NCBI GenBank assembly: GCA_027574665.1
Contig: CM050657.1
Span: 13,032,404 to 13,096,403, forward strand
Source of the DNA: Rhynochetos jubatus
Taxonomy: Eukaryota > Chordata > Aves > Eurypygiformes > Rhynochetidae
Reading direction: 5' to 3'
Length of the DNA stretch: 64,000 bases
Shown piece by piece: positions 1-7,800 of this stretch (positions within the stretch are counted from its first letter, which is position 1; each line of letters begins with the position of its first letter). A program made the position numbers and the translations under genes. Below the pieces are notes generated by a model that did no database searches, was not told the origin of the DNA, and saw only the letters and a list, made by a program, of their open reading frames with translations.

Positions 1-30
1 GGAGCTGTGGGCTTTCTGGTTCTCCGGACG
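1..30 (+). repeat. Partial monomer at left edge (m147-176)
   Basis: The window opens inside a monomer, at GGAGCTGTGG of the core, and reaches the next telomere-like block at 31. The array therefore continues to the left of the window. Confidence 0.97.
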
Positions 31-734
31 CTAACCCTAAGCGTAACCCTAATATTTGACGTGCGCGGTTTCCGGCCCCGGCCCCTGTGGGTTCTGGCTA
101 GGGAAGGTGGGGAGGCAGCAATGTGGGTGCAGTGTTTTGCTGCTCTTGGCAGGCCTTTGCAATGCCAGCTAGCCCTGGAGCTCTGGGCTTTCTGGTTCTC
201 CGGACGCTAACCCTAAGCGTAACCCTAATTGTTCGGGTGCGCGTTTTCCGGCCCCGGCCCCTGTGGGTTCTGGCTAGGAAAGGTGGGGAGGCAGCAATGT
301 GGGTGCAGTGTTTTGCTCCTCTTGGCAGGCCTTTGCAATGCCAGCTAGCCCTGGAGCTGTGGGCTTTCTGGTTCTCCGGACGCTAACCCTAAGCGTAACC
401 CTAATATTTGACGTGCGCGGTTTCCGGCCCCGGCCCCTCTGGGTTCTGGCTAATAAAGCTGGGGAGGCAGCAATGTGGGTGCAGTGTTTTGCTCCTCTTG
501 GCAGGCCTTTGCAATGCCAGCTAGCCCTGGAGCTGTGGGCTTTCTGGTTCTCCGGACGCTAACCCTAAGCGTAACCCTAATTGTTAGGGTGCGCGTTTTC
601 CGGCCACGTCCCCTGTGGGTTCTGGCTAGGGAAGGTGGGGAGGCAGCAATGTGGGTGCAGTGTTTTGCTCCTCTTGGCAGGCCTTTGCAATGCCAGCTAG
701 CCCTGGAGCTGTGGGCTTTCTGGTTCTCCGTACG

Positions 735-904
735 CTAACCCTAACCCTAATATTTGACGTGCGCGGTTTCCGGCCCCGGCCCCTGTGGGTTCTGGCTAGG
801 GAAGGTGGGGAGGCAGCAATGTGGGTGCAGTGTTTTGCTCCTCTTGGCAGGCCTTTGCAATGCCAGCTAGCCCTGGAGCTGTGGGCTTTCTGGTTCTCCG
901 GACG
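735..904 (+). repeat. 170-bp monomer lacking one telomeric hexamer (first of 14)
   Basis: The block is CTAACCCTAACCCTAA, exactly one 6-bp unit shorter than usual, and the rest of the monomer is normal. Fourteen such monomers start at 735, 8297, 15154, 17434, 35898, 36772, 36942, 40454, 41328, 45720, 47825, 48875, 59072 and 60473. All but three read TATTTGAC after the block; those at 17434, 36942, 41328 and 47825 read TATATGAC, so they form a minority sub-lineage. The loss of exactly one hexamer fits replication slippage or unequal exchange inside the telomeric triplet. Confidence 0.9.
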
Positions 905-1080
905 CTAACCCTAAGCGTAACCCTAATATTTGACGTGCGCGGTTTCCGGCCCTGGCCCCTCTGGCTTCTGGCTAGGGAAGGTGGGGAGGCAGCAATGTGG
1001 GTGCAGTGTTTTGCTCCTCTTGGCAGGCCTTTGCAATGCCAGCTAGCCCTGGAGCTGTGGGCTTTCTGGTTCTCCGGACG

Positions 1081-1102
1081 CTAACCCTAACCCTAACCCT
1101 AA
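1081..1102 (+). repeat. Perfect telomeric triplet variant (first of 22)
   Basis: Here the usual GCG between the two telomeric halves is CCC, giving three exact CTAACC units followed by CTAA. I count 22 such blocks, starting at 1081, 3545, 6185, 8467, 11634, 12866, 15324, 35722, 36596, 38520, 40278, 41152, 43082, 45544, 48347, 48699, 49573, 50453, 53795, 55905, 60643 and 60819. None lies between 15.3 and 35.7 kb. Monomer length stays at 176 bp, so these are substitution-type variants or back-conversions to the telomeric sequence. Confidence 0.9.
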
Positions 1103-1256
1103 TATTTGACGTGCGCGGTTTCCGGCCCCGGCCCCTCTGGGTTCTGGCTAATAAAGGTGGGGAGGCAGCAATGTGGGTGCAGTGTTTTGCTCCTCTTGGC
1201 AGGCCTTTGCAATGCCAGCTAGCCCTGGAGCTGTGGGCTTTCTGGTTCTCCGGACG

Positions 1257-1432
1257 CTAACCCTAAGCGTAACCCTAATATTTGACGTGCGCGGTTTCCG
1301 GCCCCGGCCCCTGTGGGTTCTGGCTAGGGAAGGTGGGGAGGCAGCAATGTGGGTGCAGTGTTTTGCTCCTCTTGGCAGGCCTTTGCAATGCCAGCTAGCC
1401 CTGGAGCTGTGGGCTTTCTGGTTCTCCGGACG
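1257..1432 (+). repeat. Representative type A monomer (176 bp)
   Basis: This copy shows the type A layout. It has the telomere-like block at m1-22, then TATTTGACGTGCGC, a GGTTTCCGGCCCCGGCCCC linker, the AGGGAAG form at m70-76, GTGGGGAGGCAGCAATGTGG, the pyrimidine tract TTTTGCTCCTCTTGGCAG, and the end of the core at TTCTGGTTCTCCGGACG. Type A lacks the inverted TTAGGG found in type B. Types A and B are both very common and are interspersed irregularly across the window. Confidence 0.95.
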
Positions 1433-1608
1433 CTAACCCTAAGCGTAACCCTAATTGTTAGGGTGCGCGTTTTCCGGCCACGGCCCCTGTGGGTTCTGGT
1501 TAGGGAAGGTGGGGAGGCAGCAATGTGGGTGCAGTGTTTTGCTCCTCTTGGCAGGCCTTTGCAATGCCAGCTAGCCCTGGAGCTGTGGGCTTTGTGGTTC
1601 TCCGGACG

Positions 1609-1630
1609 CTAACCCTAAGCGTAACCCTAA
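1609..1630 (-). promoter_or_regulatory. Telomere-like block with two TRF-type sites (exemplar)
   Basis: On the minus strand the block reads TTAGGGTTA, CGC, TTAGGGTTAG. Both halves match the published TRF1/TRF2 duplex consensus YTAGGGTTR, with centres 12 bp apart. The same block opens nearly all 364 monomers, giving about two potential sites every 176 bp. A few units carry a substitution inside a site, such as CTAACCCGAA at 28,331 and 32,729, or AACGCTAAT with the CGGATGC variant. The sequence match is seen directly. Binding in vivo is inference, because TRF affinity for isolated sites is lower than for long tracts. Confidence 0.7.
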
Positions 1631-1640
1631 TTGTTAGGGT
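1624..1640. repeat. Head-to-head telomeric inverted repeat of type B (exemplar)
   Basis: ACCCTAATTGTTAGGGT has two perfect 7-bp arms (ACCCTAA and TTAGGGT) around a 3-base centre. It could form a small cruciform or hairpin. It recurs in every type B unit that keeps TTAGGG. Type A units, TTCGGG units and TTAGGA units (near 9,899) weaken or lack it. Confidence 0.85.
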
Positions 1641-1677
1641 GCGCGGTGTCCGGCCCCGGCCCCTGTGGGTTCTGGCT

Positions 1678-1683
1678 AATAAA
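1678..1683 (+). promoter_or_regulatory. AATAAA hexamer in linker (exemplar)
   Basis: A large share of monomers read CTAATAAAG at m69-76. The hexamer matches the vertebrate poly(A) signal and is followed 15-35 bases later by GT-rich DNA (GTGGGTGCAGTGTTTT). In the other monomers the site is AGGGAA or AGGAAA. The reverse hexamer TTTATT is not in the consensus, so any signal would act only on plus-strand transcripts. Use as a real cleavage site is unproven. Confidence 0.35.
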
Positions 1684-1690
1684 GGTGGGG

Positions 1691-1778
1691 AGGCAGCAAT
1701 GTGGGTGCAGTGTTTTGCTGCTCTTGGCAGGCCTTTGCAATGCCAGCTAGCCCTGGAGCTGTGGGCTTTCTGGTTCTC
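1691..1778 (+). repeat. Uniform core of the monomer, m83-170 (exemplar)
   Basis: This 88-bp part changes little across the array. Recurrent variants are few: GAGGCAGC/GATGCAGC, GCTCCTC/GCTGCTC/GTTCCTC, GGTGCAG/GGTGCTG, GAGCTGTGG/GAGCTCTGG and CTTTCTGG/CTTTGTGG. It includes an 11-bp-spaced inverted repeat TGGCA/TGCCA (m116-136) and a second one, CAGCT/AGCTG, with an 8-bp spacer just after it. No coding or RNA function is evident. Confidence 0.8.
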
Positions 1779-3812
1779 CGGACGCTAACCCTAAGCGTAA
1801 CCCTAATTGTTAGGGTGCGCGTTTTCCGGCCCCGGCCCCTGTGGGTTCTGGTTAGGGAAGGTGGGGAGGCAGCAATGTGGGTGCTGTGTTTTGCTCCTCT
1901 TGGCAGGCCTTTGCAATGCCAGCTAGCCCTGGAGCTGTGGGCTTTCTGGTTCTCCGGACGCTAACCCTAAGCGTAACCCTAATATTTGACGTGCGCGGTT
2001 TCCGGCCCCGGCCCCTGTGGGTTCTGGCTAATAAAGCTGGGGAGGCAGCAATGTGGGTGCAGTGTTTTGCTCCTCTTGGCAGGCCTTTGCAATGCCAGCT
2101 AGCCCTGGAGCTGTGGGCTTTCTGGTTCTCCGGACGCTAACCCTAAGCGTAACCCTAATATTTGACGTGCGCGGTTTCCGGCCCCGGCCCCTCTGGATTC
2201 TGGCTAATAAAGGTGGGGAGGCAGCAATGTGGGTGCAGTGTTTTGCTCCTCTTGGCAGGCCTTTGCAATGCCAGCTAGCCCTGGAGCTGTGGGCTTTCTG
2301 GTTCTCCGGACGCTAACCCTAAGCGTAACCCTAATTGTTAGGGTGCGCGTTTTCCGGCCACGTCCCCTGTGGGTTCTGGCTAGGGAAGGTGGGGAGGCAG
2401 CAATGTGGGTGCAGTGTTTTGCTCCTCTTGGCAGGCCTTTGCAATGCCAGCTAGCCCTGGAGCTGTGGGCTTTCTGGTTCTCCGGAGGCTAACCCTAAGC
2501 GTAACCGTAATTGTTAGGGTGCGCGTTTTCCGGCCCCGGCCCCTGTGGGTTCTGGTTAGGGAAGGTGGGGAGGCAGCAATGTGGGTGCAGTGTTTTGCTC
2601 CTCTTGGCAGGCCTTTGCAATGCCAGCTAGCCCTGGAGCTGTGGGCTTTCTGGTTCTCCGGACGCTAACCCTAAGCGTAACCCTAATTGTTAGGGTGCGC
2701 GGTGTCCGGCCCCAGCCCCTCTGTGTTCTGGCTAGGGAAGGTGGGGAGGCAGCAATGTGGGTGCAGTGTTTTGCTCCTCTTGGCAGGCCTTTGCAATGCC
2801 AGCTAGCCCTGGAGCTGTGGGCTTTCTGGTTCTCCGGACGCTAACCCTAAGCGTAACCCTAATATTTGACGTGCGCGGTTTCCGGCCCCGGCCCCTCTGG
2901 GTTCTGGCTAGGAAAGGTGGGGAGGCAGCAATGTGGGTGCAGTGTTTTGCTGCTCTTGGCAGGCCTTTGCAATGCCAGCTAGCCCTGGAGCTCTGGGCTT
3001 TCTGGTTCTCCGGACGCTAACCCTAAGCGTAACCCTAATTGTTAGGGTGCGCGTTTTCCTTCCCCGGCCCCTGTGGGTTCTGGTTAGGGAAGGTGGGGAG
3101 GCAGCAATGTGGGTGCAGTGTTTTGCTCCTCTTGGCAGGCCTTTGCAATGCCAGCTAGCCCTGGAGCTGTGGGCTTTCTGGTTCTCCGGACGCTAACCCT
3201 AAGCGTAACCCTAATTGTTAGGGTGCGCGGTGTCCGGCCCCGGCCCCTGTGGGTTCTGGATAGGGAAGGTGGGGAGGCAGCAATGTGGGTGCAGTGTTTT
3301 GCTCCTCTTGGCAGGCCTTTGCAATGCCAGCTAGCCCTGGAGCTGTGGGCTTTCTGGTTCTCCGGACGCTAACCCTAAGCGTAACCCTAATTGTTAGGGT
3401 GCGCGTTTTCCGGCCCTGGCCCCTCTGGGTTCTGGCTAGGGAAGGTGGGGAGGCAGCAATGTGGGTGCAGTGTTTTGCTCCTCTTGGCAGGCCTTTGCAA
3501 TGCCAGCTAGCCCTGGAGCTGTGGGCTTTCTGGTTCTCCGGACGCTAACCCTAACCCTAACCCTAATATTTGACGTGCGCGGTTTCCGGCCCCGGCCCCT
3601 CTGGGTTCTGGCTAATAAAGCTGGGGAGGCAGCAATGTGGGTGCAGTGTTTTGCTCCTCTTGGCAGGCCTTTGCAATGCCAGCTAGCCCTGGAGCTGTGG
3701 GCTTTCTGGTTCTCCGGACGCTAACCCTAAGCGTAACCCTAATATTTGACGTGCGCGGTTTCCGGCCCCGGCCCCTGTGGGTTCTGGCTAGGGAAGGTGG
3801 GGAGGCAGCAAT

Positions 3813-4868
3813 GTGGGTGCAGTGTTTTGCTCCTCTTGGCAGGCCTTTGCAATGCCAGCTAGCCCTGGAGCTCTGGGCTTTCTGGTTCTCCGGACGCTAA
3901 CCCTAAGCGTAACCCTAATTGTTCGGGTGCGCGTTTTCCGGCCCCGGCCCCTGTGGGTTCTGGCTAGGGAAGGTGGGGAGGCAGCAATGTGGGTGCAGTG
4001 TTTTGCTGCTCTTGGCAGGCCTTTGCAATGCCAGCTAGCCCTGGAGCTGTGGGCTTTCTGGTTCTCCGGACGCTAACCCTAAGCGTAACCCTAATATTTG
4101 ACGTGCGCGGTTTCCGGCCCCGGCCCCTCTGGGTTCTGGCTAATAAAGCTGGGGAGGCAGCAATGTGGGTGCAGTGTTTTGCTCCTCTTGGCAGGCCTTT
4201 GCAATGCCAGCTAGCCCTGGAGCTGTGGGCTTTCTGGTTCTCCGGACGCTAACCCTAAGCGTAACCCTAATATTTGACGTGCGCGGTTTCCGGCCCCGGC
4301 CCCTCTGGATTCTGGCTAATAAAGGTGGGGATGCAGCAATGTGGGTGCAGTGTTTTGCTCCTCTTGGCAGGCCTTTGCAATGCCAGCTAGCCCTGGAGCT
4401 CTGGGCTTTCTGGTTCTCCGGACGCTAACCCTAAGCGTAACCCTAATTGTTCGGGTGCGCGTTTTCCGGCCCCGGCCCCTGTGGGTTCTGGCTAGGGAAG
4501 GTGGGGAGGCAGCAATGTGGGTGCAGTGTTTTGCTCCTCTTGGCAGGCCTTTGCAATGCCAGCTAGCCCTGGAGCTGTGGGCTTTCTGGTTCTCCGGACG
4601 CTAACCCTAAGCGTAACCCTAATATTTGACGTGCGCGGTTTCCGGCCCCGGCCCCTCTGGGTTCTGGCTAATAAAGCTGGGGAGGCAGCAATGTGGGTGC
4701 AGTGTTTTGCTCCTCTTGGCAGGCCTTTGCAATGCCAGCTAGCCCTGGAGCTGTGGGCTTTCTGGTTCTCCGGACGCTAACCCTAAGCGTAACCCTAATA
4801 TTTGACGTGCGCGGTTTCCGGCCCCGGCCCCTCTGGATTCTGGCTAATAAAGGTGGGGATGCAGCAAT
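3813..4868 (+). repeat. Local trimer repeat, 528-bp period (first locus)
   Basis: Three monomers occur twice in a row at a 528-bp offset: a type B unit with GAGCTCTGG and TTCGGG, a type A unit with TAATAAAGCTG, and a type A unit with CTCTGGATT and GGATGCAGC. The same six-unit order returns at about 10,670-11,550, inside the second copy of the large duplication. Confidence 0.8.
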
Positions 4869-7800
4869 GTGGGTGCAGTGTTTTGCTCCTCTTGGCAGGC
4901 CTTTGCAATGCCAGCTAGCCCTGGAGCTGTGGGCTTTCTGGTTCTCCGGACGCTAACCCTAAGCGTAACCCTAATATTTGACGTGCGCGGTTTCCGGCCC
5001 CGGCCCCTCTGGGTTCTGGCTAATAAAGCTGGGGAGGCAGCAATGTGGGTGCAGTGTTTTGCTCCTCTTGGCAGGCCTTTGCAATGCCAGCTAGCCCTGG
5101 AGCTGTGGGCTTTCTGGTTCTCCGGACGCTAACCCTAAGCGTAACCCTAATTGTTAGGGTGCGCGGTGTCCGGCCCCGGCCCCTCTGTGTTCTGGCTAGG
5201 GAAGGTGGGGAGGCAGCAATGTGGGTGCAGTGTTTTGCTCCTCTTGGCAGGCCTTTGCAAGGCCAGCTAGCCCTGGAGCTGTGGGCTTTCTGGTTCTCCG
5301 GACGCTAACCCTAAGCGTAACCCTAATTGTTAGGGTGCGCGTTTTCCGGCCACGTCCCCTGTGGGTTCTGGCTAGGGAAGGTGGGGAGGCAGCAATGTGG
5401 GTGCTGTGTTTTGCTCCTCTTGGCAGGCCTTTGCAATGCCAGCTAGCCCTGGAGCTGTGGGCTTTCTGGTTCTCCGGACGCTAACCCTAAGCGTAACCCT
5501 AATATTTGACGTGCGCGGTTTCCGGCCCCGGCCCCTGTGGGTTCTGGCTAGGAAAGGTGGGGAGGCAGCAATGTGGGTGCAGTGTTTTGCTCCTCTTGGC
5601 AGGCCTTTGCAATGCCAGCTAGCCCTGGAGCTGTGGGCTTTCTGGTTCTCCGGACGCTAACCCTAAGCGTAACCCTAATATTTGACGTGCGCGGTTTCCA
5701 GCCCCGGCCCCTCTGGGTTCTGGCTAATAAATGTGGGGAGGCAGCAATGTGGGTGCAGTGTTTTGCTGCTCTTGGCAGGCCTTTGCAATGCCAGCTAGCC
5801 CTGGAGCTGTGGGCTTTCTGGTTCTCCGGACGCTAACCCTAAGCGTAACCCTAATTGTTAGGGTGCGCGGTGTCCGGCCCCGGCCCCTGTGGGTTCTGGC
5901 TAGGGAAGGTGGGGAGGCAGCAATGTGTGTGCAGTGTTTTGCTCCTCTTGGCAGGCCTTTGCAATGCCAGCTAGCCCTGGAGCTGTGGGCTTTCTGGTTC
6001 TCCGGACGCTAACCCTAAGCGTAACCCTAATTGTTAGGGTGCGCGGTTTCCGGCCCTGGCCCCTCTGGGTTCTGGCTAGGGAAGGTGGGGAGGCAGCAAT
6101 GTGGGTGCAGTGTTTTGCTCCTCTTGGCAGGCCTTTGCAATGCCAGCTAGCCCTGGAGCTGTGGGCTTTCTGGTTCTCCGGACGCTAACCCTAACCCTAA
6201 CCCTAATATTTGACGTGCGCGGTTTCCGGCCCCGGCCCCTCTGGGTTCTGGCTAATAAAGCTGGGGAGGCAGCAATGTGGGTGCAGTGTTTTGCTGCTCT
6301 TGGCAGGCCTTTGCAATGCCAGCTAGCCCTGGAGCTGTGGGCTTTCTGGTTCTCCGGACGCTAACCCTAAGCGTAACCCTAATTGTTAGGGTGCGCGGTT
6401 TCCGGCCCCGGCCCCTGTGGGTTCTGGCTAGGGAAGGTGGGGAGGCAGCAATGTGGGTGCAGTGTTTTGCTCCTCTTGGCAGGCCTTTGCAATGCCAGCT
6501 AGCCCTGGAGCTGTGGGCTTTCTGGTTCTCCGGACGCTAACCCTAAGCGTAACCCTAATATTTGACGTGCGCGGTTTCCGGCCCCGGCCCCTCTGGGTTC
6601 TGGCTAATAAAGCTGGGGAGGCAGCAATGTGGGTGCAGTGTTTTGCTCCTCTTGGCAGGCCTTTGCAATGCCAGCTAGCCCTGGAGCTGTGGGCTTTCTG
6701 GTTCTCCGGACGCTAACCCTAAGCGTAACCCTAATTGTTAGGGTGCGCGTTTTCCGGCCACGTCCCCTGTGGGTTCTGGCTAGGGAAGGTGGGGAGGCAG
6801 CAATGTGGGTGCAGTGTTTTGCTCCTCTTGGCAGGCCTTTGCAATGCCAGCTAGCCCTGGAGCTCTGGGCTTTCTGGTTCTCCGGACGCTAACCCTAAGC
6901 GTAACCCTAATTGTTAGGGTGCGCGTTTTCCGGCCCCGGCCCCTGTGGGTTCTGGTTAGGGAAGGTGGGGAGGCAGCAATGTGGGTGCTGTGTTTTGCTC
7001 CTCTTGGCAGGCCTTTGCAATGCCAGCTAGCCCTGGAGCTGTGGGCTTTCTGGTTCTCCGGACGCTAACCCTAAGCGTAACCCTAATTGTTAGGGTGCGC
7101 GGTGTCCGGCCCCGGCCCCTCGGGGTTCTGGCTAGGGAAGGTGGGGAGGCAGCAATGTGGGTGCAGTGTTTTGCTCCTCTTGGCAGGCCTTTGCAATGCC
7201 AGCTAGCCCTGGAGCTGTGGGCTTTCTGGTTCTCCGGACGCTAACCCTAAGCGTAACCCTAATATTTGACGTGCGCGGTTTCCGGCCCCGGCCCCTCTGG
7301 GTTCTGGCTAGGAAAGGTGGGGAGGCAGCAATGTGGGTGCAGTGTTTTGCTCCTCTTGGCAGGCCTTTGCAATGCCAGCTAGCCCTGGAGCTGTGGGCTT
7401 TCTGGTTCTCCGGACGCTAACCCTAAGCGTAACCCTAATTGTTAGGGTGCGCGTTTTCCGGCCCCGGCCCCTGTGGGTTCTGGCTAGGGAAGGTGGGGAG
7501 GCAGCAATGTGGGTGCAGTGTTTTGCTCCTCTTGGCAGGCCTTTGCAATGCCAGCTAGCCCTGGAGCTGTGGGCTTTCTGGTTCTCCGGACGCTAACCCT
7601 AAGCGTAACCCTAATATTTGACGTGCGCGGTTTCCGGCCCCGGCCCCTCTGGGTTCTGGCTAGGGAAGGTGGGGAGGCAGCAATGTGGGTGCAGTGTTTT
7701 GCTCCTCTTGGCAGGCCTTTGCAATGCCAGCTAGCCCTGGAGCTGTGGGCTTTCTGGTTCTCCGGACGCTAACCCTAAGCGTAACCCTAATATTTGACGT

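Larger units (their letters stand above)
1603..1658. other. CpG cluster of the monomer (exemplar)
   Basis: In the consensus, all seven CpGs (eight in type A, from GACGTG) lie between m171 of one monomer and m50 of the next: TCCGGACG, AGCGTA, TGCGCGG, TCCGGC and CCCGGC. The remaining m51-170 has none apart from rare private changes. Each monomer is therefore a CpG-rich 56 bp alternating with a CpG-free 120 bp. Confidence 0.88.
1609..1784 (+). repeat. Representative type B monomer (176 bp)
   Basis: This copy shows the type B layout. The telomere-like block runs directly into TTGTTAGGGTGCGC, so a CCCTAA and a TTAGGG face each other. The same position is TTCGGG in a recurrent sub-variant, for example near 231, 3,921 and 16,405. 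This monomer carries the AATAAAG form of the linker, whereas many other type B units carry AGGGAAG or AGGAAAG, so the two variable sites assort independently. Confidence 0.95.
31..3954 (+). repeat. Array segment without long internal duplication
   Basis: About 22 monomers of mixed type A and type B. They include one 170-bp unit (735-904) and perfect telomeric triplets at 1,081 and 3,545. Short variant combinations recur later in the window. One example is a type A unit with AATAAAG followed by a type B unit with GGCCACGTCC, near 400-610 and again near 6,580-6,770. I could not trace a co-linear copy longer than a few monomers. Confidence 0.6.

Noticed and set aside
123-386. Hundreds of overlapping open frames of 85-99 codons beginning MGAVFCSSWQAF
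   Set aside because: They repeat every 176 bp and overlap each other by half. Because 176 is not a multiple of three, each frame reads the same core DNA twice in two frames before meeting the TAA of CTAACCC. The 25 monomers with a one-base loss shift the frame freely, and there is no initiation context, domain or codon signal. These are by-products of a repeat with few stop codons.
1603-1660. CENP-B box in the CpG-rich part
   Set aside because: TTCGGGTGCGCGG lacks the required spacing and the A and CGGG positions of NTTCGNNNNANNCGGGN. I found no full match in the consensus or the common variants.
1685-1730. Splice-like signals: AAAG/GTGGGG followed by a pyrimidine tract ending TTGGCAG/G
   Set aside because: The implied intron is about 46 bp, below the usual vertebrate minimum, and there is no exon with coding potential. 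The match is probably chance in a CT-rich repeat.
1719-1750. NF1 (TTGGC-N5-GCCAA) and CTCF-like motifs in the core
   Set aside because: The TTGGCA and TGCCAG half sites are about 11-12 bp apart, not five, and the GGGGAGGCAGC stretch fits the CTCF core poorly.
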